Part shown: in pieces, positions 22,955-35,400 of the stretch
How positions within the stretch are numbered: the stretch's first letter is position 1
Layout of the letters: the number at the start of each line of letters is the position of its first letter
DNA from: Phallus indusiatus
Taxonomy: Eukaryota; Basidiomycota; Agaricomycetes; Phallales; Phallaceae
Length of the DNA: 64,000 nt
Direction of reading: 5' to 3'
NCBI GenBank assembly: GCA_027605045.1
Contig: JAQFWX010000006.1
Span: 1,364,001-1,428,000 of the forward strand
Translations under genes and position numbers: made by a program
Notes under the pieces: generated by a model
The model's database searches: none
The model's input: the letters and a program-made list of their open reading frames with translations, nothing else
Told to the model about the DNA's origin: nothing

Positions 22955-23617
22955 TCGGTGCGTGTGTATTTTTAAACTCTGAACTATTTCATCATTAATC
23001 ATTTTACCTTAATCAAACTGTTGGTTACTAATAGTGCGCCTACTTTGAGTCATTTGATCATATTCGCATCCTGATTGTACATAATACAGCACTGCACGTC
23101 CAATGACCAAACCCTTTGTTTCTTTCAAGTTTCAACCTCTTACACCTCTCTCACCTCTCTCTCGACAATTTTCTAAGTCTTGTATCCTTGGAAAATTTCC
23201 TTTCTATAATGCAAATGCGTAGATTATGCTGTTTCTCTCTCTGGGAACTTTAGAGTATTGGTGGCAGTTCGACACGTATCAGCACTTAAACCGCGCGCCG
23301 CTTCAGCGTCACTGACTGCGCCGCGTAACGCAAGAACTCGAGGGTACACATAATTCATAATGATTTGGTCAATTGATCTTCGAAAGCAAGAACTGTCCAT
23401 TGGCCTTGAAATGATTAGGATCCATTTGGACAAATCTCATGGCGGATGGACAAGTGTCCATGCCGGGTTTGAACATAGTACTGTGCAGTAGATAACGAAA
23501 GAGGATGGATATATAATAGGTGTAGGAATTTAACATACAACCTCATTCTTCAAGTTCCCGCTGTTCTCTTACAACATCTTTCATACGCCACACTTAACCC
23601 CTCTCACACTTTGCAGC
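22955..23617. other. 660-bp intergenic stretch between F-box genes 3 and 4
   Basis: CT-rich sequence (a TCTCACCTCTCTCTC run near 23147-23163) and a TATATAATAGG box at about 23510 precede F-box gene 4. No other gene was seen. Confidence 0.45.
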
Positions 23618-24622
23618 ATGCAATCTGTATCCGCATTCCATCGTGTTCCTACCGAGGTATTCAGGAAGATCATAATCTACGCATATTCATACGAACGGGA
23701 CTCCAACAACGGCGAAGTACCGACGGATGACGATTTGATAGACATAGACTTCCAAGTCACATTACCTCCAATAGGTGCATCACGAGTATGCCGTTCGTGG
23801 AGACGAACGCTAGTTGCTGATCCAACTATGTGGACATGCCTACCAATACCTCATCTATCCCCTCGCGCGATAATCCGATTGCTCCCCCGTTCTGGGCAGA
23901 GTCTGTTGAGTGTATATTTGAATCTGGATGAATACTTGAATTTTCCTCGAGCTCGCGAGACGCAGATACCGGAAATGCTGTCTGTTCTCCTAGGACAGAT
24001 TCAGCGTATTCGGTTGTTGCACGTGCGGGCAAGTAATCCACACTATGAATCTTCTCAGTTGACAGGATGGATTGAGCACATTTTGACATACCTCCAACGA
24101 CCGGCGCCGCAGTTACGAAGCTTTGGTTTATGGATGCATGAGCGCCGAGAAGCAACAAAACTTTTTGATGGAGTGATTCCGAAGTTGACACAGCTCCATT
24201 ATGAGCTTTCCGGAACGTTTCATCCATGGTGTCAAAGCCTGTTCTCCTCGGGGCTCGTCAAACTCGATCTCACTCTACATGCAGGACTCAAATTCAACCA
24301 CTGTCTCGACCTCCTTCAACGATGTCCCAACTTAATATCGCTTCTCATTCGCGGACCATGCCATCAAATCGTCGTCCCGGTGTCCCCCATTCGACAGGTT
24401 AAGCTTGCATGTCTGAAGAGGCTTGTTATAATCAAGATAATACCACTCATTATTGGAGAAATCTTGAAGCGTGTCTGTTATCCTCCAGATGCTTTTGTGC
24501 ACATCACGAACGAACCGCAATGGGATGTCCTCGTACGATACAACCCTGACGATGCGTTACGTTCTGGGCCGGTTCTGGTGCCCGCGTCTTTCGGGGACTT
24601 TCCACTGACAGAATTTGAGTAG
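23618..24622 (+). CDS. F-box protein 4 (short)
   Basis: A single-exon frame of 334 aa. F-box: VPTEVFRKIIIYAYSYE, then PPIGASRVCRSWRRTL and DPTMWTCLPIPHLSP. The LRR-like middle follows (LTYLQRPAPQLRSFGLW, LDLLQRCPNLISLLI). It stops near residue 334, whereas paralogues reach 540-580 aa and end in a RRR..GYPL-type block that is absent here. A TATATAATAGG sequence about 110 bp upstream and a CT-rich leader suggest a promoter. It may be a naturally short SCF adaptor or a C-terminally truncated copy. Confidence 0.75.
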   Translation: MQSVSAFHRVPTEVFRKIIIYAYSYERDSNNGEVPTDDDLIDIDFQVTLPPIGASRVCRSWRRTLVADPTMWTCLPIPHLSPRAIIRLLPRSGQSLLSVYLNLDEYLNFPRARETQIPEMLSVLLGQIQRIRLLHVRASNPHYESSQLTGWIEHILTYLQRPAPQLRSFGLWMHERREATKLFDGVIPKLTQLHYELSGTFHPWCQSLFSSGLVKLDLTLHAGLKFNHCLDLLQRCPNLISLLIRGPCHQIVVPVSPIRQVKLACLKRLVIIKIIPLIIGEILKRVCYPPDAFVHITNEPQWDVLVRYNPDDALRSGPVLVPASFGDFPLTEFE

Positions 24623-25997
24623 TAGTATTGAAGGAGCTCTTTAGAAGGAACAGGATGTATTTATCTCGAACGAGGTGTATGAGTAACAGAGGTGGTGCCG
24701 AAAGAACAAGGGGGTAGGGAACAAAGGGAAAAGCATCCGCGCTGCTATAAATAGAACGCCGGGACGAGTCGCACGCAGCCACGCAAATTAACTTGGGAAG
24801 CAAAGCTCCTTTTCAAAAGTACTTTTTCTGTTTACTAAACATGATAATTAATCTTTCTCTGTTCTGGTGTCGATTCCGGAGTTATCAATCGCTCTTTCAA
24901 TACTAATTAGCGCTTCAAACCGCTCTACCTCGCAAAAATCGAAAGTGCCTTCATTGGGCAGAGGTTCCCTTGCATGTAGCAAGGGTTCTGGGAGCACACA
25001 GAATTTGCTTCCATGTGGCACTTATTTGTACATATTTGTTTTACCAGATGACGCCTGATACTCGTACTCCGTCATCCAACGTTTTAATTTCAAGCCCGTA
25101 CATTACATTTTCAAAATTCGAACCCTCTTTAACCATAGTCAAACCTGTGCCGAACCACATGAAGTTATTTAACTACACAATTCCGTTGTGGGGCCAGGCG
25201 AATTTCATAATATCGTCGTTCATCTCCCCACAGATGAGCCTTTCCTCGAAATCTCTTAGCGGTCTCACTTCATCACGGCTCCTCAATATCGAAAATGCGA
25301 TGTAGGCATTGAAAGGCGGTCTTTCGCTAGATTTAGCCAAGTCAACGATTACAGGAGCGACTGTTTGACCTTGCAATGTAATCTGTGAACGTGGATGTGA
25401 GTTATAGCGTATTGCAGTGGGGAAATACCGTTTCGTGGGAGGTCCGCCCGATATTCCTGGGTTGCGTGTGATGTAATAAATTTTTATTTACAATGACGGT
25501 CAGGGAAAACCGATGGCAGCGCCGGTAGATGCGCACGTACTGAAATATTTATATAACATCTGCTCATCAAACCTTTAATACACTTTTGCGTTGCGTTACG
25601 CAGTGTCTAGTTTCGAAGACTCCAGCTTCCTAACCGGAGCGGTGCGCACGTGTGGCGCGGGACGGTGTCATTTGCAAAAATCATCAGCCTTTCCTATTTT
25701 GCAAGCCACTTCGTAATTCAGCTTTCGCACTATATACTATCTGGTTCAGAAGTTATGATCCGTACGGTCGCGAGAATGCCATCAGCGATGCGCATGATAG
25801 GTGTCAATCCAAATAGTGAAACGACTCCTGTATCGTTTAACAGTGATTCAGAGGGTTTCATGTAAAAACAACCTGTGATCCAATTAAAATGCTAGGTTTA
25901 ATGGCAGGTATTTACTTTAAAACAAGTGACAGAATTAATTACATATGATATATCATTGTGTGGCAAAGTGTCAAAGTGTCAGATATAATTTTAAAAA
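24623..25997. other. Intergenic region containing a helicase relic
   Basis: Apart from the helicase-like fragment at 25173-25450 the region has no supportable gene. Confidence 0.5.
25173..25450 (-). pseudogene. Relic of a PIF1-like helicase C-terminus
   Basis: The minus strand reads an FP(x)T segment, then LQGQTVAPVIVDLA, then PFNAYIAFSILRSRDEVRPL and RDFEERLI. This matches the pattern of helicase motifs V/VI in fungal PIF1-type proteins, where a QGQT..VIVDLA block is followed by F.AYVALSRSRG..I..LRDFD. The family arginine-rich motif VI is altered (AFSILRSRDE where ALSRSRG is usual), and no N-terminal ATPase motifs are found upstream. I read it as a decayed fragment of a transposon-associated or captured helicase. 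Confidence 0.5.
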
Positions 25998-27482
25998 CTA
26001 AACACTTTCATTGCTGGATGGCCTGGCTGTCAAATTCCTTAGTTTTGTGCGTTCCTTAAAGAAGCAGATGTTAGTGTAAAACGTGCAAGACGAATTAAAC
26101 ATATAAATACATACGTCTACCACGTCATTCAGTTCGACTGATTCGCTTACCCTGTGGAATGGCCCGATTTTGAGTGAGCTGACATTACTGGGAGGAGGGG
26201 GTAAAGGCCTTGAACCAGAAGCTCCAGAGCTACCACTATCATTAGATGATGATAGTCTGGTATGTTTCCCCATGAGGTAAATCCGGTTGTTAAACGTAAC
26301 AAGTAATGAATTTGCGTAGACCTTTCCGAATAAATATGCCGGAGTAAGAAAGTAACTTGTACCTGGAACAGCGAAGTAGAGAATCAACGACAGAATAGCC
26401 AATGAGGCTGCGCATAGCGTAAGACCGTTGGACATGTGAGAGAAGACCATCAAGGAACGCTTACCTGATAGGGCGTTGGTCTCCATAGTCAGACGAACCA
26501 ACCGCTGAAGAATAATGTTTGTGTCTTGGAAGGTACCACGGGCTTTCAGTAGCAAATATATTAACGTGATAGCGAGAAGAGTGTCGACTACGGCACCGCC
26601 CACCAACCAAAGCTACACCAAATTTAGAATTTGACGGACGGGTAGACTATAGTCTAAAGAGTACTTTACTTCAAGGATGCGGGTGTTGATCTGGGCTTGA
26701 GCGGCGGATAGATTCCCTTTTAGATGTCCCTAATGTTGATGATGATAAGCTCAATGAAATAAGAATAATGGAATAAACTTTCTTACCCTGATTCCACTAT
26801 ACCAAGCAGCAGCGAACGACACCAAGCATACCTATTATGATTGTGAATTTTGTGAGAATAAGATCGAACCTTTGCTTACAAGCCATAGGACGACGGGTAT
26901 TATCTTATTTTTGCTCAAGATCCATATACGATAGCAGAAGAAAGATTGCACAATCAATGCCATGAGACCACCCAGCATCGGTGTGTCAAAAAATGAGATG
27001 TAGACATTCGAGAGATGGTTGAGGTTGCCGAAGCCTGAACAAAACCAATAGAAAGCGTCCGCGCCCATCATGCAAGTTTGCAACGTATCGAGGAGGAATA
27101 TCGTATACACTTTTAAAGGGTTAGTTGACGATGTCCTTTATGGTATCGGGGAAAAAATAGCCCAACACACCTAAGATCTGGATGGCTTTACCATCCGAGA
27201 AAAACAGATAATAAATATCTGTCGTCATCAGTCAGGATGGTGAGCGATGAATGCGATAACGACATCGTGAAACCCACAAATCTGGACGACCAGCATGCCA
27301 TAGAGGAACCATGAAATCAGTATACCGAACAACAATGGAGCCGCACTAAAGGGCAGATTCGGATGAAATGAGACCAAGAATCGATTCAATCAAAGAGAGA
27401 AGCTAACCCACATCTGAGCGATGTTTGGGGGAATTGGCGGAAGAGTGTCGGGAAGAGGCGTTATCGTACCATTAGAATTCAT
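25998..27482 (-). CDS. DUF6534 seven-TM-type membrane protein, nine exons
   Basis: Exons on the minus strand: 27482-27412, 27345-27278, 27218-27171, 27109-26880, 26831-26787, 26729-26670, 26612-26465, 26407-26115, 26054-25998. These total 1020 nt, 339 aa, all GT-AG. The N-terminus (LPPIPPNIAQ) leads into APLLFGILISWFLYGMLVVQ and IYIYYLFFSD. Further hydrophobic helices follow: FLLDTLQTCMMGADAFYW, MLGGLMALIVQSFFCYRIW, LVGGAVVDTLLAITLIYLLL and ASLAILSLILYFAV. The family signature RLTMETNALS precedes the last helices, and KVYANSLLVTFNNR closes the domain. The C-terminal tail is Ser/Pro-rich and cytosolic. The biochemical role of DUF6534 proteins is not established. A diverged relative lies at 50054-51417. 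Confidence 0.88.
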
Positions 27483-29216
27483 CACTTGCGCTTGAGCCGT
27501 GGCACTAGCTGGCAATGACAGCTACGTAGGAAGAGAGGTGAGAGGAAATAAAAGGTGTTTAAGTTAGGAAAAGATAATAGTAGCTATATGGGAGGCTTGC
27601 TACTTCCACATTTTATTTTATTTTCGATTCAAAAACGTGACAAGGACGGAACAGGATCAAATTCAAATTTGTCCGTAGGGGTAGTGCCAATTGTATTCGA
27701 CGACGAAATTCGACCATCCACCGGGTAAATTACGCCCATTTGATCTACATATCACTGTATGATCCATAATAAATACCGGTGATAAATAAGCACCTGCTGG
27801 TCGTTAAAGAGCGTGTAACATTGGACATACTTTTCCCGAAAACGATTCACTTTGTTCTCTCTGACATCAACATTGAAAAAAAATGATCAAGGCTCGGATT
27901 CCTGTGTCAGACGGACGACGGAAAGCGCCGCTGAAAGCTAGAAGCCAGAAAAGAACGGTGGAACAACGACTCCCACAGTCACGTTGTCACGTTTCCTCCG
28001 CTAAGCTGCGCATATCGCCACTAACCGAACACCCGGCGCTGTCTTCCAAGTTCAAATCATGTGCACCTTTGCGCCGGACGATGAAGGTCCTTTCTCGTCC
28101 TGTTTCTTCTTGATTGTGGCGGTGCTAGACGCAGCGCACGATACACGTTTACTGATAACGACTATTAAATTTAAACTTGCCCTTTCGAGGCTCATCCTTC
28201 TCAACCCCGTTGTGGATTCGCTGGTATTGTACTACTATTGTCTTCTCGGGGCCGCACATCAGAGTTACTAAACCGCAGATACTTAGTCAGCGGCTTGACA
28301 TGCCGTTTGCGACGTTTGCAAACAGTCAAAACATTGCTCGAGACCGCGACTCCAATAGTTGTAAGTACGTTTGGAACGTTCTCAAAACATATGCATTGCA
28401 CTCGCTTACCTTCCTCACTTTCAACAAAGCTCCAACACAAAATGAACCGAATTGGATACTGAGATATTATACGTCTCACTCAGACCTATAGGACGCGCTG
28501 TGGACCTACTTTCTACTATCCTTCCGAGGATTTATCTTACGATGTCTCGCTCTCTACGCAGTTGCCATACATATATCCGTTTCGTTACATGACGGTGTCG
28601 GTGTGTAATCGGTCACTAAAATCGATTCCGCAAATGCAATTTGATACAAAACAAACAAACGCCTGCTGCACAAAACCGGTATACACGGATTTCGATAAAA
28701 TGTGGATGTTGACGTCGAACCGGTTCAGCTGTTCACCGAGTCTCCTGAAGGTTGAGGCAAACATTAACCAGGCAGATTGTATTGCGCCCTCCTACAGCAA
28801 TCCGCGGCGTCGGGAGCCAAAAGACCTTTTCTTTGAACTGAACGTACACAGCACACCAACTCGCCCTCCAAAGCACTTGCCAATGATCCCTCCCACATTT
28901 TATCAGGGTTTCATCTTTCGAAGCAGGTTTCTATGAGGTCTCCAGGCTGTTCTTCTAGAATTGTCGCTCAGCCTCAAATTACGCACAGCGTGTCTAATCA
29001 CCGCAATAGAATCGTCTTCCTCCAATCGGGTTGGGCGTGAAACCGCCATATACTTTTGTCACGCACGTGTGAAGTAACATGAGGCATTTGACAGCGTGCG
29101 CAGTGGGGTTCAAATAGACGGCACTGGCTTGAGTCATTTTCTGGCAGCGTTATCAGCGTTCCATCCCCTCAGCTTGAAATCAGGTCGCTAGTGCCATTTT
29201 TTTTTCTCCTACTAAT
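27483..29216. other. Intergenic region; distal part is duplicated DUF6535 promoter
   Basis: From about 28700 to 29216 the sequence is homologous to about 42270-42792, the region upstream of the second DUF6535 gene. Shared blocks include AGTCTCCTGAAG and TTTCATCTTTCGAAGCAG. The upstream regions were therefore duplicated with the genes. A 124-codon frame at 28562-28936 falls in this block but is not conserved as a frame in the other copy, so it is not called. 27483-28700 holds nothing that I can support. Confidence 0.6.
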
Positions 29217-32200
29217 ATGTCCCATACGACTAATCTTAACGGCGTAGAAGTACCCGCCACCGTTAAAAGGATCGAGGCTCAAGACGACATGGAACAAGGT
29301 GGCGAAATCTCTGAAAATCTTAGACTTTCACAGCACGACTCAAATGCACATGATGAGAATGGTTGTTCGGGCGATCACCACGACCAACATGATGTAACCA
29401 ACGCACCCATCAAAGCTGACAGTCTCAAGTCGCCACGGACGAACGATAAACCAACTTCGGTAAACGAGGAGAAAAGCGAGCATTCCCAGCCTCAGGCTAC
29501 TGGGGCGGTATCGATGAATGGCGAACGGTCCGATGAGAACATGGAAAAATTAGTAGGCCTCTTCCGCGAGTTTCTTGGTAAGTTTTTCTTTCTGCTGCCC
29601 CAATAAAATATCTCTGGCGCTGACACTGCATTTATCTTCAAGAGGCTGCATCCAACCCCGGTCCAGGAGCATCCAGAAACAATTCTGATCCTCAGCACAC
29701 TCAACGAAACACGGCAGGACGCAAGAGACTCTTCGGGTTGACAAAAGGAATACCTTCAGAGAGCGGCTGTGAGTACTTTTTAAGTAATTCCATCTCGTCT
29801 GGTCACTTATATCATCTCGCCATATAAGCAACTAACCGATACGATTACGAGCAGAAATATCCGCGAGATCAATTTGGAGAAGAGACGGCGCCAAACGCTC
29901 GCATTTGGTTGACTTACCTTGACGAAGCCGAAACATTTGATCGCGAGAGAGTAGAAGGGTGGAAAGACACAGTAGATGTACTGCTGGTTTTCGTAAGAAA
30001 AACGTTTTTTTCCCATTATATCTACCAAAGCTTATATTCTATGTCAGGCTGGTCTTTTTTCCAGTGTTATAACCACCTTCATCTCACAGGCTTCTCAAAA
30101 CCTTCAACAAGATAATACACAAGTCACTGCATCACTAGCGTTTGAAACGGTTCAAATACTCAGGGCACATCTTAGTGGGATACCAATAAGTACTGTACCC
30201 AGCTCAACAATAACACCTAATTCGCCATTCACACCGTCAACAAACGCATCTTTGGTGAATGGTTTATGGTTCACCAGTTTAGCAACTACACTATCAGCAG
30301 CACTGTTTGCAGTTCTTGCTAAACAATGGTTGTATTATTACATGACGTCGATTTCCGGAACACCAAATCAGAAAGTGAGGGCCAGGCAATTGCGGTTCAA
30401 TGGTTTTGAAGAATGGAAAGTCGCGGCTATCGTTGACCTCCTCCCTATTCTCCTTCACCTCGCTGTCGGTTTGTTTCTCACCGGCATCATGATACTATTA
30501 TTTCCACTGGATGCTCGCATTGCTTGGACCATTGTGGCGATCACTGGCATCACTTTTACTCTATATTTTGTCTCCGTGATATTGCCCGTTTGGTATCCAG
30601 AATGTCCATATACCACCTCGCTGACGATTTACGCTGGAATTCTCTTTTTCTTCGTGCGAGAAAGCCATCGTTGGATTAGCGCGATTTTGGATCAAGGTTT
30701 TCGGGTTATTTGGGAAAGAGTAAACTTCCAAGCTCAGCATACGATTCAGCATCTCTGTGACTATGTCTTGGGTCTCTTCCGGTCTCTTTTCACGTTCATC
30801 TCGAAGTTGGGTGGTCACGTTCGCCGCACTCTTGGAAGACACCAACCCAGCATGTTCTATGCTGATCTCCCGAAATTCACGAAATGGAGAGAAGAAAATA
30901 TCAAGCAAGCTGTTAAAAATGCAACTATTCTCGATTCCCAGGCGGTCAATTGGCTTTACATGACCTCGGCTGATAGAAGTGTTCAACGCATTATTGCTCG
31001 AGCTGTAGCTGTCTGTCCCGCTATCGCTGAACAGTTTGAAGTGAACAGCAGGTGGATTCTTCCCCTTAGTCTTGAGGTTACCGAAACAAATGTCCAGGAT
31101 TTACGTCATGGACTTTGTCTGGGCCTCTTGAGTAATGGCCTGTATCAACCTCACTGGGATCTACTCGAGCATATACCCGATGTGGCCAAAAGTGAACTAG
31201 AGGAAGAAGAGTTTAAAACCTATCTTCGCATTTCGGAGTATGTACCAATGCACCGCTTTGCTCCAAGTGCTGCTTTCCTCGAACGTTTAATATCAATCAC
31301 CGACGATAATTCCATCAAGCTCCCGCTATCCATGTGGTGTTATTTCTTAAGGATGACACCCCGAAATGATACAATGGCTGCTCAAATAGTCAAGCCAAGA
31401 ATGACCAATCTCTTTTATTGGCAATTTGATCCTACTCGTGAACTCGTACATAGTGCGGGTTTAGTACAATTCGATAGCGATGAGTTGGGATGGTGGAAAC
31501 TCGAATACCTCTTTGATTACTTCAGCCTCGGCAAGCCTGACTGTTCCTCAGAAGCCAAATCTCACGAAACACGCCATATCCTTTTTATCGCCATCTATCG
31601 TCACCTAACCTCCAATGATCCGTTCATCACCAACGAAGCAGAGAGACGGGTATCTTTGTGTGAGCTGTTTGAAAGTTTTCGGTGGCGCCGCGCTACACCT
31701 TGGACGCCCGAGTACCGCTTCAAGTTCTTCAAAGAGATTCTCTGCCTGGACTCATTCTGGTCCGAGTGTATGACGGATAGTGCCAGATATGCAGCATTAC
31801 AGTGTCTGGATCCCGTCTGGTACGAAGAGGCTACCTTTCCTTATATGGATCGCGATGACCTCTCCCTTGTATATCAATGGTGTTCACGAAATGACGGGGT
31901 GCCCCTCTCGTCCTCCACATCTACCATTTTTACAATCCTGCTTATGCCACAGAATCTTCATCATTTATCCACAATCCTCTCGAATGACCCAGAGGCCGCG
32001 TCCAATTTATCAGCGTGTCTTCGAAACTTAGGGTATTGTTGCCATCCGAGTGAACAGGGCAGAGTCATATACTCACTTTTAATGGATCTCCTCAAGTCTG
32101 CGAAGACGCCCTTGTTCACCGTTCTCTACAACACGTCCGTCCTTGTCGAGTTATGGAGTCTGGGGTTACAATACAAACAGGATATGGAACAATTCTTCCT

Positions 32201-32250
32201 CCTTGTAAAATCGAAACTCGACGGGAAAGAGTCGGATGAGCTGTTGGCTG

Positions 32251-32263
32251 CCATGTCAGATAA
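32251..32263. repeat. Target-site duplication of the LINE, left copy
   Basis: CCATGTCAGATAA here is repeated exactly at 38382-38394. Joining the two flanks at one copy restores the DUF6535 frame (Met-Ser-Asp-Lys-Leu-Ala-Gln), which aligns with Met-Asn-Asn-Arg-Ala-Gln in paralogue B. Confidence 0.95.
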
Positions 32264-32460
32264 TGATGATTAATCAGATTTATTGTCTATAGGGTTGCCC
32301 CCGGTCAGACATTGAGCGGTACATGTAAACTAAAAACGACTGTATACGAAAACAAATTTTTACTAAAACATCTGTTCCCGTCGCCGGGATGTGGCCAGTC
32401 CTTCAAAAAGGTGCTTCGGCCGTGTGAATGAGGTTTATGGAAGGAAGGTAAAGTAGGTGT

Positions 32461-35400
32461 CTAGCATCTTGTTCGGGTTCGTACATTCTTCGCGGTTCTC
32501 CTGGCATGTGTCGAGTTTCCGGTTGCAAGAGCGCCGAATTGTTGAGCTAGGCGTCCTGTGCTGTCGAGAAAGGTCCAGAGGGCGTGGAAGCTTCTCTCAT
32601 TATTGAGCAGACCCCGTATGTTGAATAAGTAGTATGGGAGAGCTTTTCGCATGACGCCTCTGGCAACTCGGTGTGCCGGACAGTGTAACAGGAAGTGTAT
32701 GACCGTTTCATTTCTCGCTGCGCACTTTGGACAAGTTGGAGACTCAGACCGTTGGATACGGTGTAGGTGCGCGTTGAGAGGTGCATGGCCCGTGCGTAGC
32801 TGAATGAGTGTGCTGGCGCGCCTTCTTTCGAGATCGCGTGACATCTTCCAGAAGTGCCGTGATGGTGCAGTTTCATCGATCGCTTTCAAGCGTCTGTATC
32901 TCTCTGTGCGACGGAATGAGGAGATATGTTGGTCGACCAGCAATTTCCGGTATGTCTCCTTCAGTGTGGTTACACTTCTTGGTAGGTCTTCTCTCAGCTG
33001 TTCTGGTAGGGAGTTTTCATGGGAAACATCGCCTCCTGTTGCACCTTTCGCCCTCTGATCTGCCGCCTCATTGCCTGCAATACCTGTGTGTCCTGGTACC
33101 CAGCGTAATGTCAACCTCATGTTCGGCCTTTGTTCGCGTAGGGCTTCGTATTGTTGGTTGATTATTTTGACTATGTGATGCCCTGGTCTGGGTTGTCTGC
33201 TTGCACATGCGAGTATCGCCGCTTTGTTGTCTAAGGCAATGGTAGCCTTTTCGACGTTCGTTTGTCCAACAGCGTGTATTCCGAGGCTGATGCCTACTAG
33301 TTCTGCTTCGAACACAGTATGATCTGTGTCTTTTCCGAGTCTGTAGCCCCAGCTTTCCATTTCGATGCCGTCCATGTATGAGATCGCGGCCGCTCCCACA
33401 CTACCCCTGTAGCAGATCCGTCTGTGTAGATTGTTAGCGCATTGGGTTCTGCGGCGTCTTCAGCTTTGCCTTCCTCAGCATCCTTGGCGATGTTGATATC
33501 AAAGTCGTGTTGCCACGTTGGGTGCTTGCGTAGGGTTTCCACTTGTTCGACGTTCTCATTTTCCCAACCGAAAGTACATTTCAGCGCTTCAATGGGTGTG
33601 GGATGGGCTCTCTGATGTGTCTCTGCTTGCGCGTCTCCGTGTAAAGGATGGTGTGGTGGTAAGCTTATTATTCTTGCAGCTTCTCTCTGACACATCTCGT
33701 TCAGCAGCAGTTGTGCTGGTAACAGGTCTGCATGGACGTTCAGAGATTCCGTCGGTGTAGTTTTCATGGCGCCCGTTGTGGCTAGTGCTGCTGCTCTCTG
33801 TATGCGTTCGAGCTTCCTCGCGAAACCCACTGACCCGGTAAGTCTTTTGGCATTCTGCTTCTTGTGAATAGGCTGACACCAGACGCTGGCGGCGTATAGG
33901 ACTCTAGGTATGACAACTGCTTTGTAGAGGCGTTTGACATAGGTGGGTGCCGTTCCATGTTTCACTCTTGCAATGCGGCGTAGCTGCATTGCCCAGTCCA
34001 GACCTTTTGCGTATGCGTGCTCTTGTTGTTCCTTGAAGCGGAGCTCCTGGTCGAGTATGATGCCCAAGTACTTGACCGTTGTGGATGGTTTCACTTCCTG
34101 GTCGCGGAGTGTCAGCTTGGGCCGGCGGATTGGTTGTTTGCGCTTCTTCCGTTGCCGACGTCTCGTGAAACCAACTAACTTGAGTTTTGACAGCTCGAAA
34201 GTTGATGTGTGGGCTTCCGCCCACTCGCGTGCTCCTCCAGGGCCATCGAACATGCGTCTAAGTCTTTGGTTGGCCTTGTGGAAGTCCTTGGCGGCTACCA
34301 GGTATGCCACGTCGTCTGCAAATCCTGTTCCCAACTCATTCCGTCCCGTTTGTGGTACTTCAACTAAGGGAGAGTTGTAGACCTCATAGCAGAACATGGA
34401 TGATGGCGCTCCTTGGTCGCAACCGTTCTCAATTGGCAAAGGATCCGATACATAGTCGTCGAAGGTGAGTTGGGTGACTCGTCCGTTCAGCGTTTCAGAT
34501 ATGTAGTCAGTGTACTCTGAAGGTACGCCTCTCATTCGCATGTTGTGTATCAAACGCCCTGGGGTGACACTTGGAAATGCAGCTTTGACATCAAGGAAGA
34601 ACCCTGCCACTACTAGCCCTCTTCGCCATGCCTTTTTGATGAAACCGACTACCCTGTGGAGTGCATCCACTGTTGAGCGTCCATTGCGGCCCCCATATTG
34701 CTCGTGTGCTAGAATGTGGTGTTTCTCTGCTTGGTGTAGGAGAGTTTCTGTTACACATGCTGATAAGATTTTTGGTAGGGTTTTTCCCAGTGTAATGGGT
34801 CGGTATGCATTCGGGTTGGCGTAGTTCGGGCGTCCTGGTTTCCGGAGGACTATGACTGTGGATTTCTTCCAGTGTGCAGGGTAGGTCTTGAGTTCTATCA
34901 TGGCGTTGAACACCGGCACTAAGTATGGTATTAGGAGGTCAGCACATTCTTTGACAACTGCGTTTGGAAAGTCGTCTGGGCCCACTGCTTTGTGTGGTTT
35001 CAGCTTTCTGATTATGCGGCTGACCTGCTCGTCCGTGATAGGCTCAAAGGTGAATTTGGGGTCGGGGTAGGTGTGCTCCTCTTCGGGTATGGTTGTCGGG
35101 CTCAGTTTTGGAAAGAAGGTATTACGCAGCACTTCCGCCTTCTCCGCATCGGTCTGGACAGTGATGGTGGTGCCGTGTAGTGTTTGTGTCTCCAATGGTG
35201 GTATTCGAGGTCTGGTTCCATCTGTTGGAGGGCTTGATATCAGGTAGTTGGCTTTCCAGATATCGGTTTCGTCCATCCTTTCCAGCCATTCTCTCCAGTG
35301 GTCTGACTGTGCCTTTGTTATCAGCTTGGGGTATTCATTTCGTGCCTTCCGATATTCGCTGTGTACTGGGTCGCTTGGTGTGTGTCGTAGTTGGAGATGA

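Noticed and set aside
28562..28936. 124-codon plus-strand frame upstream of DUF6535 gene A
   Set aside because: It lies in duplicated promoter sequence. The homologous segment at about 42270-42520 does not keep the frame.
33404..33407. Programmed frameshift in LINE ORF2
   Set aside because: The shift falls inside the RNase H domain rather than at a gag/pol junction. One missing base in a G run is simpler.
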